Below, in pieces: positions 8,170 through 17,559 of a DNA stretch of 64,000 nt. How positions within the stretch are numbered: position 1 is the stretch's first letter; each line of letters begins with the position of its first letter. Both the position numbers and the translations under genes were made by a program. Source of the stretch: Azonexus sp. R2A61 (lineage in GTDB: Bacteria; Pseudomonadota; Gammaproteobacteria; Burkholderiales; Rhodocyclaceae). The DNA lies in the NCBI RefSeq assembly GCF_021401135.1, contig NZ_JACBFO010000001.1:620001-684000 (forward strand), read 5' to 3'. Under the pieces are notes generated by a model. It saw nothing but the letters and a program-made list of their open reading frames with translations, had not been told where the DNA came from and made no database searches.

Positions 8170-10824
8170 TCAGCGAGCTGTCTGAGTATCCGGTTGCCAC
8201 GCGGAGGGGGTTGGCAAACAGCCGAGACGGCGCAGCATACGTTCCGGCGATAGCAGGATCAGTATCCGCCGTTCGCCGGCTTCGTCGATCGGTTTGACCA
8301 GCGCGTCGATGAGTGACGTGCCGTCGCTCATCATCTCGGGAAGCGCTTCTATCCTGCCGGCGGGAATTTCGCTGACGGCAGCCAGCTGGTCGATCAGGAT
8401 GCCGAAGCGCGGTCCGTTGCGGCCGGATTCGAGCACGACGATCTGGCGCTGTCCGCGGTCGCCGGCCCGGCGGCGTTCGGGCGATGGCGTACGGCTGGCC
8501 AGCAACGGGGCCGGGTCGATCACGCTCAGCGCCTCGCCGCGATACATCAGGCAGCCACAGAGATTGTTGCCATGGTCGGGCAAGGGGGTCAGGTGCTCGC
8601 AGGCGACGGCCTCGATTACCTGCTCGGCGCGAATGCCGTACCAGTTGCCGGCGATGTGGAAACACGCGATGTCGACTCCGTTCGCACCGGTCTGGCGTTT
8701 GGCCGCCGTCTGCTGAGCGACGGGCATGCGCTGCCGGGCCAGGCGTTCGCCGTCGACGATGCCGGCGGAAAGCGGGCGGAATACCAGCGCCAGTACATCG
8801 TCGCGCTGCGCCGTTTCGCCACTCCGGTATTCCCGGTAGCCGGCGCTCATCGTCGAACCGACGGCGTAGTAGCGCCCATCGAAGATGACGATGTTGGTGA
8901 AGCTTTCGCCGCGGCCCAGATTGAAGAATTCGGAACCGATCAGCAGCGGGGTACCGGCTTCGATGTGCGGCGCTGTCGTCGCCATGACCCGGCCGTCGCG
9001 GCCGGCGAACACGGCAAAGGTATCCGGGACCGGGCTGCCATCGGTCTGTCGTGGCAGGATGTCGTCGAGCATGGCGCGGAACTGCGGCTCGGCATCGAAC
9101 ACGATGGCGATGCCGCCGACCGGCTCGTTGCTGTCGGGGGCGCGGACGGTCGCCGCATGGATGTAGGTCGGGCGTCCGTCGTAGAGCGGGCTGGGTTCGA
9201 AGGCGGATTGCGTGTAGTGCTGCGTGTCGGCCAGATTCAGCGTCGGGCGGACCCAGGCCGCTTCTAGTCGGCGGCCCAGCCAGTCGTTGTCGGCCGGGTT
9301 GGAGACGGCGACCACCTTGCCGCTGCCGTCGAACAGCATCAGGTTGCTGTAGACGGTGTACAAGGCATTGATCCGGCGCAGCACGTCGGTCAGTCGTGCC
9401 CGTTGCCCGGCATCGATGTTGCCGGGCTGAGCGAGTATCTCCCGGAAGCATGGCGTGAGCGCCCACCAGCGGCAATCGTTGGCCCGTTCGTACAGGTTGC
9501 GGTCCAGAATATCGATGGCCAGCGCCGCTTGCGTGCCGCAGTCGAACAGCGTCGATGAAATCACCGCCTTGTAGAGATTGGCGATCGCGCTGGCGAATAC
9601 CGTGCGCGTGTGTTCCCCGGTATGTCCGATCTCGCGCAGCAGGATTTTGGCGAAACCGGCATTCTGTGCCGCATCGGGATCGCGACACAGCCAGACGTGA
9701 CCGTTCCAGACCGAACGGTTCAGTTCATCCTGAATACGTGCCGCTTCGCGCGGGATGGCTTTGAGTTCCGGGCTGAACAGCGTCGAGGTTTCCAGGACGC
9801 CGGCCAGGAAGTCGTCGGGAACCATGGCCAGTTCCTCGCAGCCCGAGCTTTCGAAGGCGTGGTTGAGTGGCGTCAGCGCATGCGCGACCCAGCCGGGCAC
9901 CCGGTAGCCCTGATAGCCGTGTGTCCGGCGCGTGGTGGCCAGGTATTCCCGGCCGGCAAAGCGGACGATGCGGCAGGCGTCGTCGGCGACAGCTTCGAGC
10001 GTAACGCCGAGCGGAAACTGGTTGGTGTCGCTGCTGGCGATGACCCGGCCGGTTGCATCGAGCAGGGTGATGACGGTCCAGTCATCCGGCGCCACCAGGC
10101 TGTCGAAAATCCGCCGGCATTCATCCTGGAAGCGGAAGCACAGGCACAGGATGGCGACCGGTCGCGTGCCGTCTTCCGACATGACGCGATAGGCGTAGAT
10201 CAGCGGGCTGGGATCGCCCGGCAGCAGATCGCTGGGCCGGAAGATTTCGACATAGCCGGCGTCGGTGGCCAGCGCTTCGCCGATCAGCCGGTCTTGCGAA
10301 GCGCTGACCGGATTGTTGCCGTCGAGCTGCAGCAGCACCTCGCCGGACGGCGAGAGCAGCATGATGTTGTGGTAGACCGAGTATTTCTCGACATATTCGG
10401 TGAAGCGGGACAGCAGCTTCATGCTGGCGAACGGGTCCGATGTCCGTCTCGGGTCGTCGCAGCCGGCCTCGGCAAAGCGCCGTATCTCGCTGTCGGTGGC
10501 CAGGAAACCGATATCGGCGGTGCGCTCGAAAAGGTTGCGGGTCAGCACGTCGACCGCAATACCGGCAGCGGCGCCGAGATGCAGCAGGGCTTTCTTGTGC
10601 TGCTCGCGGACCAGTTGCTCGAGCAGTATGTCGGCCTGACGGTTGAATTCGCCACGCATCGCGCTGATGTCGGTGCCGGCCGAGAGCAGTTGTCCGAGCA
10701 GGCTGAGCTGGTCGTAAGCGGCCCGGATTTCCGCCAGTCGGGCACGATCTTCGGCCAGGCTGTGCATGAAGCCGGCCAGATAGTCGAGACCGGGTTGTGG
10801 GCGGGCGTGGGCGCGTTTTCTCAT
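8170..10824 (-). CDS. Double-Cache-like sensor fused to a CheW domain
   Basis: An 884-residue protein with two similar sensory segments followed by CheW. Segment one (about residues 80-330) contains AVDVLTRNLFERTADIGFLA. Segment two (about 460-730) contains AIDILDRNLYERANDCRWWA. Each is followed by a YHNIMLLSPSGEV / YSNLMLFDGSGKV strand typical of Cache/PAS-like folds, so the pair looks like an internal duplication. The last 140 residues (CFHIAGNWYGIRAEQVIEAV ... LMYRGEALSVIDPAPLL) are a CheW-like adaptor. No convincing transmembrane helix or signal peptide is visible, so it is probably cytosolic. The start ATG at 10824 has GGAG upstream; the longer frame is ignored. Likely role: links a small-molecule signal to a CheA kinase, possibly ChpA nearby. 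Confidence 0.75.
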   Translation of the reverse strand: MRKRAHARPQPGLDYLAGFMHSLAEDRARLAEIRAAYDQLSLLGQLLSAGTDISAMRGEFNRQADILLEQLVREQHKKALLHLGAAAGIAVDVLTRNLFERTADIGFLATDSEIRRFAEAGCDDPRRTSDPFASMKLLSRFTEYVEKYSVYHNIMLLSPSGEVLLQLDGNNPVSASQDRLIGEALATDAGYVEIFRPSDLLPGDPSPLIYAYRVMSEDGTRPVAILCLCFRFQDECRRIFDSLVAPDDWTVITLLDATGRVIASSDTNQFPLGVTLEAVADDACRIVRFAGREYLATTRRTHGYQGYRVPGWVAHALTPLNHAFESSGCEELAMVPDDFLAGVLETSTLFSPELKAIPREAARIQDELNRSVWNGHVWLCRDPDAAQNAGFAKILLREIGHTGEHTRTVFASAIANLYKAVISSTLFDCGTQAALAIDILDRNLYERANDCRWWALTPCFREILAQPGNIDAGQRARLTDVLRRINALYTVYSNLMLFDGSGKVVAVSNPADNDWLGRRLEAAWVRPTLNLADTQHYTQSAFEPSPLYDGRPTYIHAATVRAPDSNEPVGGIAIVFDAEPQFRAMLDDILPRQTDGSPVPDTFAVFAGRDGRVMATTAPHIEAGTPLLIGSEFFNLGRGESFTNIVIFDGRYYAVGSTMSAGYREYRSGETAQRDDVLALVFRPLSAGIVDGERLARQRMPVAQQTAAKRQTGANGVDIACFHIAGNWYGIRAEQVIEAVACEHLTPLPDHGNNLCGCLMYRGEALSVIDPAPLLASRTPSPERRRAGDRGQRQIVVLESGRNGPRFGILIDQLAAVSEIPAGRIEALPEMMSDGTSLIDALVKPIDEAGERRILILLSPERMLRRLGCLPTPSAWQPDTQTAR

Positions 10825-10938
10825 GAGGTGGCTCCGGAATGGTGCAGCGACAGGTCGTTGCAGCAAAAACGGTGCCCGATGAAACGAGCCATTCCGGGGC
10901 AAAACTGCCCTGTTGTGGGGGCGGGTGCAGGCTTTGGC

Positions 10939-10966
10939 AAAAAAAGGCGCACCTTCCGGGTGCGCC
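10939..10966 (-). terminator. Rho-independent terminator after hemL
   Basis: On the minus strand a GGTGCGCC-type 8-bp stem with a 4-5 base loop is followed by seven T. It lies about 130 bases downstream of the hemL stop codon, in the right orientation to end the thiD-thiE-hemL transcript before the next minus-strand gene. Confidence 0.85.
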
Positions 10967-11093
10967 GTTGCGTGCCAGACGCAGGGCGGTTCGGGCCCGC
11001 CCTGCGCTGTCCGCATGTGTCGCCGCTCGCGTCAGGCGGCGATTGACGCAGATCGCCTGTCAGCAGGAACGAAACAGGCGGAACCGCTGGCGT

Positions 11094-12377
11094 TCAGGCT
11101 TGCGTCGCGAACCAGGCATCCGCGGCGGCAATCGTGCCGGCGATGTCGGCCTCGCTGTGCGCGGCCGAGACGAAACCGGCCTCGAAGGCCGACGGCGCGA
11201 AGTAGTGGCCGGCTTCGATCATGGCGTGGAAGAAGCGGTTGAATGCTTCCTTGTCGCAAGCCAGCACTTCGTCGTAGCTGCCCGGGCAACGCTCGGCGAA
11301 ATAGAGGCCGAACATGCCGCCGACGTTCTGCGCGCTGAAGGCGACACCGTGCTTCTGCGCAGCGGCGACCAGGCCATCGCACAGCGCCTTGGTTTTTGCG
11401 GTCAACGCCTCGTAGAAGCCTTTTTCCTGAATGAGCTTCAACGTCGCCAGCCCGGCCGCCGTGGCGACCGGGTTGCCAGACAGCGTGCCGGCCTGATAGA
11501 CCGGGCCGAGCGGCGCGATCTTTTCCATGATCTCGCGGCGACCGCCGAAGGCGCCCATGGGCATGCCGCCGCCGACCACCTTGCCGAAGGTGGACAGGTC
11601 CGGGGTGATGCCAAAGAGGCCTTGCGCGCTCTTCAGGCCGACGCGGAAGCCGGTCATCACTTCGTCGAAAATGAGCACGGCGCCGTACTGCGCGGTCAGC
11701 TCGCGCATGGCCTTGAGGAATTCCGCCGTCGGCGCGATCAGGTTCATGTTGCCGACCACCGGCTCGACGATCACCGCGGCGATCTTGTCGCCGTGCGCCT
11801 TGAAGGCTTCGGCCAGACCCTGCGGGTCGTTGTAGGTGAGGACCATGGTCGTTTCGGCGGTGCCGGCCGGTACGCCGCCCGACGACGGGTTGCCGAAGGT
11901 GAGCAGGCCGGAACCGGCCTTGACCAGCAGATGGTCGGCGTGACCGTGGTAGCAGCCCTCGAACTTGACCAGGATGTCGCGGCCGGTGAAGCCGCGCGCC
12001 AGGCGGATGGCGCTCATCGTCGCCTCGGTGCCGGAGGAAACCAGGCGGACCATGTCGAGCGACGGCACCATCTCGCAGAGCAGATCGGCGATCTCGACCT
12101 CGCGCTCGGTCGGCGCGCCGAAGGAGAGGCCGTCGACCACCGCGGCCTGCACGGCGGCGATGACCTGCGGGTGGGCGTGGCCGAGGATCATCGGGCCCCA
12201 GGAGCCGACGTAGTCGGTGTACCACTTGCCGTCGGCGTCCTGGACCTGGCTGCCAGCGCCCTTCTGGAAGAACAGCGGCGTGCCGCCGACCGAGCGGAAG
12301 GCGCGCACCGGCGAATTGACGCCGCCAGGGATGTGTTTCTGGGCGCGGGCGAAGAGTTCTTCGTTACGGGAGGTCAT
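11094..12377 (-). CDS. hemL: Glutamate-1-semialdehyde 2,1-aminomutase HemL
   Basis: A PLP enzyme making 5-aminolevulinate from glutamate-1-semialdehyde in the C5 heme pathway. The 427-residue protein has the usual start [20 protein letters not shown] and the class-III aminotransferase body. The PLP-Lys motif is [18 protein letters not shown] (Lys about residue 266), with [17 protein letters not shown] upstream. The ATG overlaps the thiE stop (ATGA), so it is translated last in a thiD-thiE-hemL operon. A strong terminator follows at 10939-10966. Confidence 0.97.
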   Translation of the reverse strand: MTSRNEELFARAQKHIPGGVNSPVRAFRSVGGTPLFFQKGAGSQVQDADGKWYTDYVGSWGPMILGHAHPQVIAAVQAAVVDGLSFGAPTEREVEIADLLCEMVPSLDMVRLVSSGTEATMSAIRLARGFTGRDILVKFEGCYHGHADHLLVKAGSGLLTFGNPSSGGVPAGTAETTMVLTYNDPQGLAEAFKAHGDKIAAVIVEPVVGNMNLIAPTAEFLKAMRELTAQYGAVLIFDEVMTGFRVGLKSAQGLFGITPDLSTFGKVVGGGMPMGAFGGRREIMEKIAPLGPVYQAGTLSGNPVATAAGLATLKLIQEKGFYEALTAKTKALCDGLVAAAQKHGVAFSAQNVGGMFGLYFAERCPGSYDEVLACDKEAFNRFFHAMIEAGHYFAPSAFEAGFVSAAHSEADIAGTIAAADAWFATQA

Positions 12378-13015
12378 GACTGGGCTTCCTCGAAAAGTCG
12401 TTGATAGGCGGCGGCGCGGGCTTCGATGTCCGGTGCCGAAAAAAGATCGGTGATGACGGCGAGCAGGTCGACGCCGGCGGCGAGCAGCGGCGGTGCGTTA
12501 GCGACGGTGATGCCGCCGATGGCGCAAAGGGCTGCGGTCAACTGCGGTTTTTGATCAAAAAACAGGTCGACCGTGGCGCTTGCGGCATCCGGCTTGATCG
12601 ACGACGGATAGACCGCGCCGAAGGCGACGTAGTCGGCCCCGGCCTGCTGGGCAGCCGCGGCCAGTGCCGGTTCGGCGTAGCAGGAGGCGCCGAGGATGGC
12701 TGCCGGACCGAGGATGGCGCGGGCCAGTTTCAGATTGCCGTCGTCGCGGCCGAGGTGAACCCCGTCGGCATCGACCAGTCGGCACAGCGGCAGGTCGTCG
12801 TTGATCAGCAGGCGGGCCGAGTAGCGGCGTGTCAGGGCGCGCAAGGCATGGGCGCGGCTGACGCGTTCGGTCGGCGGGCTGGTCTTGTCGCGGTATTGCA
12901 GCAGCCGGCAGCCGCCCTGCAGCGCGGCGTCGACTTCGGTCAGCAGTCGGGCGCGGTCGCTGCGTTCCGGCGTGATCGCGTAGAGCCCGCGCAAGCTTGC
13001 GCGCGATTCAGGCAT
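12374..13015 (-). CDS. thiE: Thiamine-phosphate synthase ThiE
   Basis: Couples hydroxymethylpyrimidine diphosphate with the thiazole phosphate to give thiamine monophosphate. The 213-residue TIM-barrel protein starts at the ATG at 13015 ([17 protein letters not shown]). It shows [10 protein letters not shown] (diphosphate/substrate binding), [34 protein letters not shown] and [17 protein letters not shown], all in the family order. It overlaps thiD by 8 bases upstream and hemL by 4 downstream. The longer frame into thiD is not used because the family starts at LRGLYAITP. Confidence 0.95.
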   Translation of the reverse strand: MPESRASLRGLYAITPERSDRARLLTEVDAALQGGCRLLQYRDKTSPPTERVSRAHALRALTRRYSARLLINDDLPLCRLVDADGVHLGRDDGNLKLARAILGPAAILGASCYAEPALAAAAQQAGADYVAFGAVYPSSIKPDAASATVDLFFDQKPQLTAALCAIGGITVANAPPLLAAGVDLLAVITDLFSAPDIEARAAAYQRLFEEAQS

Positions 13016-13862
13016 TCTGCCCGTTCTCCTGTTCGGCCTCGTCGCCGCGGGCCCAGAACAGGCGGTCCGGAATGAACTGGCCCATGCCGCCGCGGAAGCC
13101 GTGCTTGAGCGCCTGCCAGGTGTAGTCCTGGGCATCGCGAACGGCTTCCTCGATGCTGGCACCGCCGGCGATGCAGCCGGCAATGGCCGAGGCCAGCGTG
13201 CACCCGGAACCGTGGTAACTGCCCGGCAGCCGTTCCCAGCGGTCGTGGCGCAGGGTGCCCTCCGGCCCGTACAGCGTATTGATGACCAGCGGCGTGTTTT
13301 CGTGCGTGCCGGTGATCAGCACGTACTGGGCGCCCATCTCGATCAGCCGGGTGGCGCACAGGTCGAGCGCCGGTTCGTTGTCGTCCTCGTCGCTTTCCGC
13401 CAGCCGCCGGGCTTCCGGTGCGTTGGGCGTGATCAGCGTGGTCTGCGGCAACAGCATCTCGCGCATTGCGGCAATGATGTCCTCGCCGGACAGATTGTCG
13501 CCACGCCCGGAGGCGAGCACCGGGTCCAGCACCAGCGGGATTTCCGGGTAGTCCGAGACGATTTCGGCGACCATCAGCACGTTTTCGACGCTGCCCAGCA
13601 GGCCGACCTTGAAAGCGGCCACCGGCATGTCTTCGAGCACGGTCCGCGCCTGCTGTTCGAGCAGTTCGGCGGCGACCGCCTGCAGGCTGGTGACGCCGGT
13701 GGTGTCCTGGACGGTCAGCGCGGTCAGCGCGGTCAACGGATGGCAGCCCAGGCTGGCCAGCGTCAGGATGTCGGCCTGGATGCCGGCGCCGGAAGTCGGG
13801 TCGCTGGCGGCAAACACCAGCACCTGGGCGGGGGTGGCGGGGATCGGGGTGTGATTTGGCAT
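13008..13862 (-). CDS. thiD: Hydroxymethylpyrimidine/phosphomethylpyrimidine kinase ThiD
   Basis: Phosphorylates HMP and HMP phosphate to feed ThiE. The 284-residue ribokinase-fold protein begins [27 protein letters not shown]. It carries [10 protein letters not shown] (substrate binding), [25 protein letters not shown] and the C-terminal [15 protein letters not shown] anion-hole motif (catalytic region). The start is the ATG at 13862, since the frame further upstream is unlike the family. First gene of the thiD-thiE-hemL operon, divergent from pilG. No TPP riboswitch can be seen upstream. The C-terminus has an acidic tail typical of betaproteobacterial copies. Confidence 0.95.
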   Translation of the reverse strand: MPNHTPIPATPAQVLVFAASDPTSGAGIQADILTLASLGCHPLTALTALTVQDTTGVTSLQAVAAELLEQQARTVLEDMPVAAFKVGLLGSVENVLMVAEIVSDYPEIPLVLDPVLASGRGDNLSGEDIIAAMREMLLPQTTLITPNAPEARRLAESDEDDNEPALDLCATRLIEMGAQYVLITGTHENTPLVINTLYGPEGTLRHDRWERLPGSYHGSGCTLASAIAGCIAGGASIEEAVRDAQDYTWQALKHGFRGGMGQFIPDRLFWARGDEAEQENGQNA

Positions 13863-13967
13863 GAAGGCTTGGCGCCGGCGGGTTCTTGATGGGCGGGCGC
13901 CCGATTCTAGCCGATTCGCCGGGCGACCGGCGGCCATCCGTCGGATGATGCAACAGTGCGGCGGGAC

Positions 13968-13998
13968 TTGGCCCCGACGTGCGCTTCCGTAGTATGAT
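13968..13998 (+). promoter_or_regulatory. Possible promoter for the pil-chp operon
   Basis: TTGGCC (13968-13973) and TATGAT (13993-13998) are separated by 19 bases, slightly long. They sit 48 bases before the TTG start of pilG, in the 184-base gap shared with divergent thiD. Nothing else of note was seen in the gap. Confidence 0.35.
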
Positions 13999-14046
13999 GC
14001 GCCGATAGCAAGGACACGCATCCATTTCGAGCCAGGGGACAGCGAA

Positions 14047-14457
14047 TTGACTGATTTATCCAGACTGCGCGGCGTCCGGGTGATGGTCATCGACGACAGC
14101 AACACCATCCGGCGCAGTGCCGAGATATTTCTCGTGCAGGCCGGTTGTCAGGTCGTGTTGGCCGAGGACGGTTTCGACGCACTGGCGAAGATCGCCGATC
14201 ATCAGCCGGCCGTGATCTTCTGCGACATCATGATGCCTCGTCTGGACGGTTACCAGACCTGCGCCCTGATCAAGAAAAACCCCCGTTTCAAGGCCACCCC
14301 GGTGATCATGCTGTCGTCCAAGGACGGCCTGTTCGACCGGGCGCGCGGTCGCATGGTCGGCTCCGATCAGTACCTGACCAAGCCGTTTACCAAGGACAGT
14401 CTGCTGCAGACGGTAGCCACTTTCGCGCTGCCGGCGGAAACGGAAATCAACCCGTAG
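14047..14457 (+). CDS. pilG: Twitching-motility response regulator PilG
   Basis: A single-domain CheY-like receiver of the Pil-Chp pathway that promotes pilus extension when phosphorylated by ChpA. The 136-residue protein has the acid pair VIDDSN (about residues 16-21), the phospho-acceptor Asp60 in VIFCDIMMPRLDG, the Thr/Ser in IMLSSKDG, and Lys in YLTKPF. A TTG start at 14047 is likely, because AGGGGA lies at an ideal distance just before it and no ATG fits. First gene of pilG-H-I-J-chpA. Confidence 0.93.
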   Translation: MTDLSRLRGVRVMVIDDSNTIRRSAEIFLVQAGCQVVLAEDGFDALAKIADHQPAVIFCDIMMPRLDGYQTCALIKKNPRFKATPVIMLSSKDGLFDRARGRMVGSDQYLTKPFTKDSLLQTVATFALPAETEINP

Positions 14458-14473
14458 TTTCAGGAAGCAACAA

Positions 14474-14839
14474 ATGCCCGTCAAGAACATACTCGTCGTC
14501 GACGATTCCCCTACCGAACGTTTCTTCGCGGTCGATCTGCTGACCAAGGCCGGCTATCAGGTGAGCACGGCCGAGAATGGCGAGGAAGGCATCGCCAAGG
14601 CGAAGGTGGAGAAGCCGGACCTGATTCTGATGGACGTCGTGATGCCTGGGCTGAACGGCTACCAGGCCACCCGCACGCTGACCCGGGACGAAGCCACCAA
14701 GCACATCCCGGTGATCGTGTGCACGACCAAGGGCCAGGAAACCGACAAGATCTGGGGCTTGCGCCAGGGGGCGGTCGATTATCTGGTCAAGCCGCTCAAT
14801 CCGACCGACCTGCTGGCGCGCATCGCCGCCCTGTCCTGA
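14474..14839 (+). CDS. pilH: Twitching-motility response regulator PilH
   Basis: The second CheY-like receiver of the Pil-Chp system, linked in known systems to pilus retraction or to acting as a phosphate sink. It has 121 residues: VVDDSPTERFFAVDLL at the N-terminus, phospho-acceptor Asp54 in LILMDVVMPGLNG, VIVCTTKGQETDKIWGLRQGA and YLVKPL. The motif QETDKIWGLRQGA is typical of PilH. It follows pilG by 16 bases with AGGAAG as ribosome-binding site. Confidence 0.94.
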   Translation: MPVKNILVVDDSPTERFFAVDLLTKAGYQVSTAENGEEGIAKAKVEKPDLILMDVVMPGLNGYQATRTLTRDEATKHIPVIVCTTKGQETDKIWGLRQGAVDYLVKPLNPTDLLARIAALS

Positions 14840-14845
14840 CCGGCG

Positions 14846-15358
14846 ATGGCCCGCAAGAGCAGCCTTCGCGACTTTCAGGCCTATCTGGCCGGGCGCCTCA
14901 GCGATGCGGCGCAGGGCGGGCGGGCGGCCTCGTGGTTGGGGATCGAGGCGCGCGGCGAGTCCTGGCTGGTAGAACTATCTGATGGTGGCGAAATCGTGCA
15001 GGCACCGCAGTTGACCGAAGTGCCGCTGACGCGCCCCTGGTTTGCCGGAATCGCCAACGTACGCGGCAACCTGCATTCGGTGACCGATTTTTCGGCTTTT
15101 CTGGGTGGACCGCAGACACCGCGTAATGCCAATACCCGTCTGCTGTTGATCGGCACGCGGCATGGTTCGAATGCCGCGCTGCTGGTATCGCGCATGCTGG
15201 GGCTGAAAAACCCGGAGGATTTCGTCCCGGCCGACGCCGACGAACAGTTGCCGGCGTGGGGGCGCCAGCGCTTCTCGGATGTCCATGGCGGGATGTGGCA
15301 CAAGTTGTCGGTCCGCGAATTGCTGGCCGATCCGGAATTCATGAATATCGGAACCTGA
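14846..15358 (+). CDS. pilI: CheW-like adaptor PilI
   Basis: A 170-residue CheW-domain adaptor expected to couple the PilJ receptor to the ChpA kinase. Seen are [22 protein letters not shown], the domain core [29 protein letters not shown] (about residues 62-90) and [16 protein letters not shown]. It begins 6 bases after pilH. The N-terminal basic segment ([18 protein letters not shown]) is usual for PilI. Confidence 0.92.
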   Translation: MARKSSLRDFQAYLAGRLSDAAQGGRAASWLGIEARGESWLVELSDGGEIVQAPQLTEVPLTRPWFAGIANVRGNLHSVTDFSAFLGGPQTPRNANTRLLLIGTRHGSNAALLVSRMLGLKNPEDFVPADADEQLPAWGRQRFSDVHGGMWHKLSVRELLADPEFMNIGT

Positions 15359-15404
15359 GATCAAAGGCGGATCGCGAAAAGCGGTTCGAGAGGAGGAAAA
15401 CGAC

Positions 15405-17540
15405 ATGGCATTCAGCCTGAAGCTGCCGAAATTCGGCGCCGGTGCGAAAAATGATGGACCGATGACGATCGCTGCTGACGAAGACGCGACGACACCGGGC
15501 CGCAAGTCGGCAAAGTTGCCGATGCCCGCCTTCCTGGCGGACAAGCCGGCCGTCCAGCAGATGAAGATCCTGGGTGGCGTGTTCGTCGCCCTGCTGCTGC
15601 TGATCGCGGTGCTGGTCTTCCAGGACAACCGCAGTTCGACCTACGGTACCGCCTACGTCGCGGCCTCCGGCGAAATGCGCATGCTGTCGCAACGGCTGGC
15701 CAAGGCTTCCTCCCTTGCGCTGCAGGGCAACCCGGAGGCCTTCGTCCAGCTCAATGATTCGCGCAACACCTTCGCCACCCTGCTGGAACGACTGAATGCC
15801 GGCGGTGAGTTGAGCGGTGTCGATGTGCCGGCTTCGCCGGGAGCGGTCAGGCCTCAGCTCGAGGCGCTTGGCGAACTGTGGGCGCAGACCGACAAGGACG
15901 CTTCGGCGGTGCTGGCGCAACAGAAGAGCCTGGTCGAACTCGGCCGTAGCGTGGCAACCATCGACGACAACAATGCGGTGATGCTCGAGCTGACCGAACA
16001 GGTCGCCTCGCTGAAACTGCAGGCCGGTGCCGGTGCGCGCGACGTTTTTTCGGCCAACCAGCTGGTCATGCTGACCCAGCGGATTGCGAAGAATGCTTCC
16101 GCGCTGCGGGTCGGTACCGAAATCAACCCGGAGGTCGCTTTCCTGCTCGGCAAGGACACCAACAACTTCCGCGACCTGCTGCAGGGCTTGCTCAAGGCGG
16201 GGGGCGATGGTGAGGTGCGGGGCAAGCTGGACGCCTTGCAGGCGGCGTTCAAGGATTACGAGACGGCGATTTCCGGCATCCTTGGCAACATGCAGCCGCT
16301 AGTCCTGTCCAAGCAGGCCGGTTCGCGCATCTTCAACGGCAGCGAGCAACTCCTGCTGGCAACCGACGAACTGGCGCGCGCCTATCAGGCCGGCCTCGCC
16401 GGGCATGCCTTCTTCCTGCTCTTCCTGGTCCTGTTGATCGCGGCCGCGGCCGGCGTGCTTTATCTGCTGGCCCGGGTCTATTTGGCCGACAACCAGCAAC
16501 GGACGCTGGAAGCCGAAGCCCAGCGCCTGACCTCCGAGCAGGCCAACCGTGAAAACCAGGATGCCATCCTGCGCCTGATGAACGAACTGGGCGACCTGGC
16601 CGACGGCGACCTGACCGTTACCGCCACCGTGTCCGAGAACATCACCGGTGCGATCGCCGACTCGATCAACTACACCATCGAAGAACTGCGCGTGTTGGTC
16701 GGCCGCATCAACGATGCGGCAAATCGCGTGACGGCGGCGACCGAAATCGCCCGCCAGACGTCTTCCGAACTGCTCAGCGCCGCCGAGCGCCAGTCCAGCG
16801 AAATTCAGGAAGCCGGTCAGTCGGCGTTGGTCATGGCGCGGTCGATGAACGAAGTGTCGGGTAACGCCATGCAATCCGCCCAGGTTGCCCGCCAGTCGCT
16901 GCAAGCCGCCGAAAAAGGGACACAGGCGGTGCAGGATTCGATCAAGGGCATGAACGAAATCCGCAACCAGATTCAGGAAACCTCGAAGCGGATCAAGCGC
17001 CTCGGCGAAAGCTCGCAGGAGATCGGTGAAATCGTGGAGCTGATTTCCGACATTACCGAACAGACCAACGTGCTGGCGCTGAATGCCGCCATCCAGGCGG
17101 CTTCCGCCGGCGATGCCGGGCGCGGCTTTACCGTGGTTGCGGAAGAAGTGCAGCGTCTGGCCGAACGCTCGGGTGAAGCAACCAAGCAGATCGCGGCCAT
17201 CGTGAAAACCATCCAGACCGATACCCAGGACGCGGTTTCCGCGATGGAGCAATCGACACAGGGGGTGGTCGAAGGGGCCAAACTGTCCGATGCCGCCGGT
17301 CAGGCACTGTCCGAGATCGGACAGGTGTCGCGCAATCTGGCCGACCTGATCGAGTCGATCTCGGGCGCAACGCAGGAGCAGGCCGATTCGGCAACACACG
17401 TTGCCGGTCTGATGCAGGACATCCTGCGGGTGACCGAGCAGACCACCGCCGGTACGCAGCGTACCGCCGAGGCGGTCGATGAACTGTCCGCGCTGGCTTC
17501 CGAACTGAAGGGCTCGGTGGCCGGTTTCAAGGTCGATTGA
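15405..17540 (+). CDS. pilJ: Pil-Chp methyl-accepting receptor PilJ
   Basis: A 711-residue inner-membrane chemoreceptor for twitching motility. It has a 45-residue cytoplasmic lead, TM1 ([18 protein letters not shown], about 47-64), and a long periplasmic part with two PilJ-type helical modules (each with [14 protein letters not shown] / [16 protein letters not shown]). TM2 follows ([20 protein letters not shown], about 330-350), then HAMP and the MCP signalling hairpin (tip near [21 protein letters not shown], about 562). GAGGAGG-like sequence precedes the ATG. No CheR-docking pentapeptide ends the protein (it ends AGFKVD), and no methyltransferase gene follows. Confidence 0.95.
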   Translation: MAFSLKLPKFGAGAKNDGPMTIAADEDATTPGRKSAKLPMPAFLADKPAVQQMKILGGVFVALLLLIAVLVFQDNRSSTYGTAYVAASGEMRMLSQRLAKASSLALQGNPEAFVQLNDSRNTFATLLERLNAGGELSGVDVPASPGAVRPQLEALGELWAQTDKDASAVLAQQKSLVELGRSVATIDDNNAVMLELTEQVASLKLQAGAGARDVFSANQLVMLTQRIAKNASALRVGTEINPEVAFLLGKDTNNFRDLLQGLLKAGGDGEVRGKLDALQAAFKDYETAISGILGNMQPLVLSKQAGSRIFNGSEQLLLATDELARAYQAGLAGHAFFLLFLVLLIAAAAGVLYLLARVYLADNQQRTLEAEAQRLTSEQANRENQDAILRLMNELGDLADGDLTVTATVSENITGAIADSINYTIEELRVLVGRINDAANRVTAATEIARQTSSELLSAAERQSSEIQEAGQSALVMARSMNEVSGNAMQSAQVARQSLQAAEKGTQAVQDSIKGMNEIRNQIQETSKRIKRLGESSQEIGEIVELISDITEQTNVLALNAAIQAASAGDAGRGFTVVAEEVQRLAERSGEATKQIAAIVKTIQTDTQDAVSAMEQSTQGVVEGAKLSDAAGQALSEIGQVSRNLADLIESISGATQEQADSATHVAGLMQDILRVTEQTTAGTQRTAEAVDELSALASELKGSVAGFKVD

Positions 17541-17559
17541 TTCTGATAGACGAGCGCGC

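Noticed and set aside
10825-11093. A missed gene in the 269-base gap between the Cache-CheW gene and hemL
   Set aside because: The N-terminal extension of the Cache-CheW frame covers it but reads as unlikely sequence across the hemL terminator. Apart from that terminator nothing was seen.
13863-14046. Possible TPP riboswitch upstream of thiD (and in 63573-63676 before thiS)
   Set aside because: Neither the CUGAGA nor the ACCUGA-type conserved segments of the TPP aptamer could be found, and the thiS leader appears to be almost absent.
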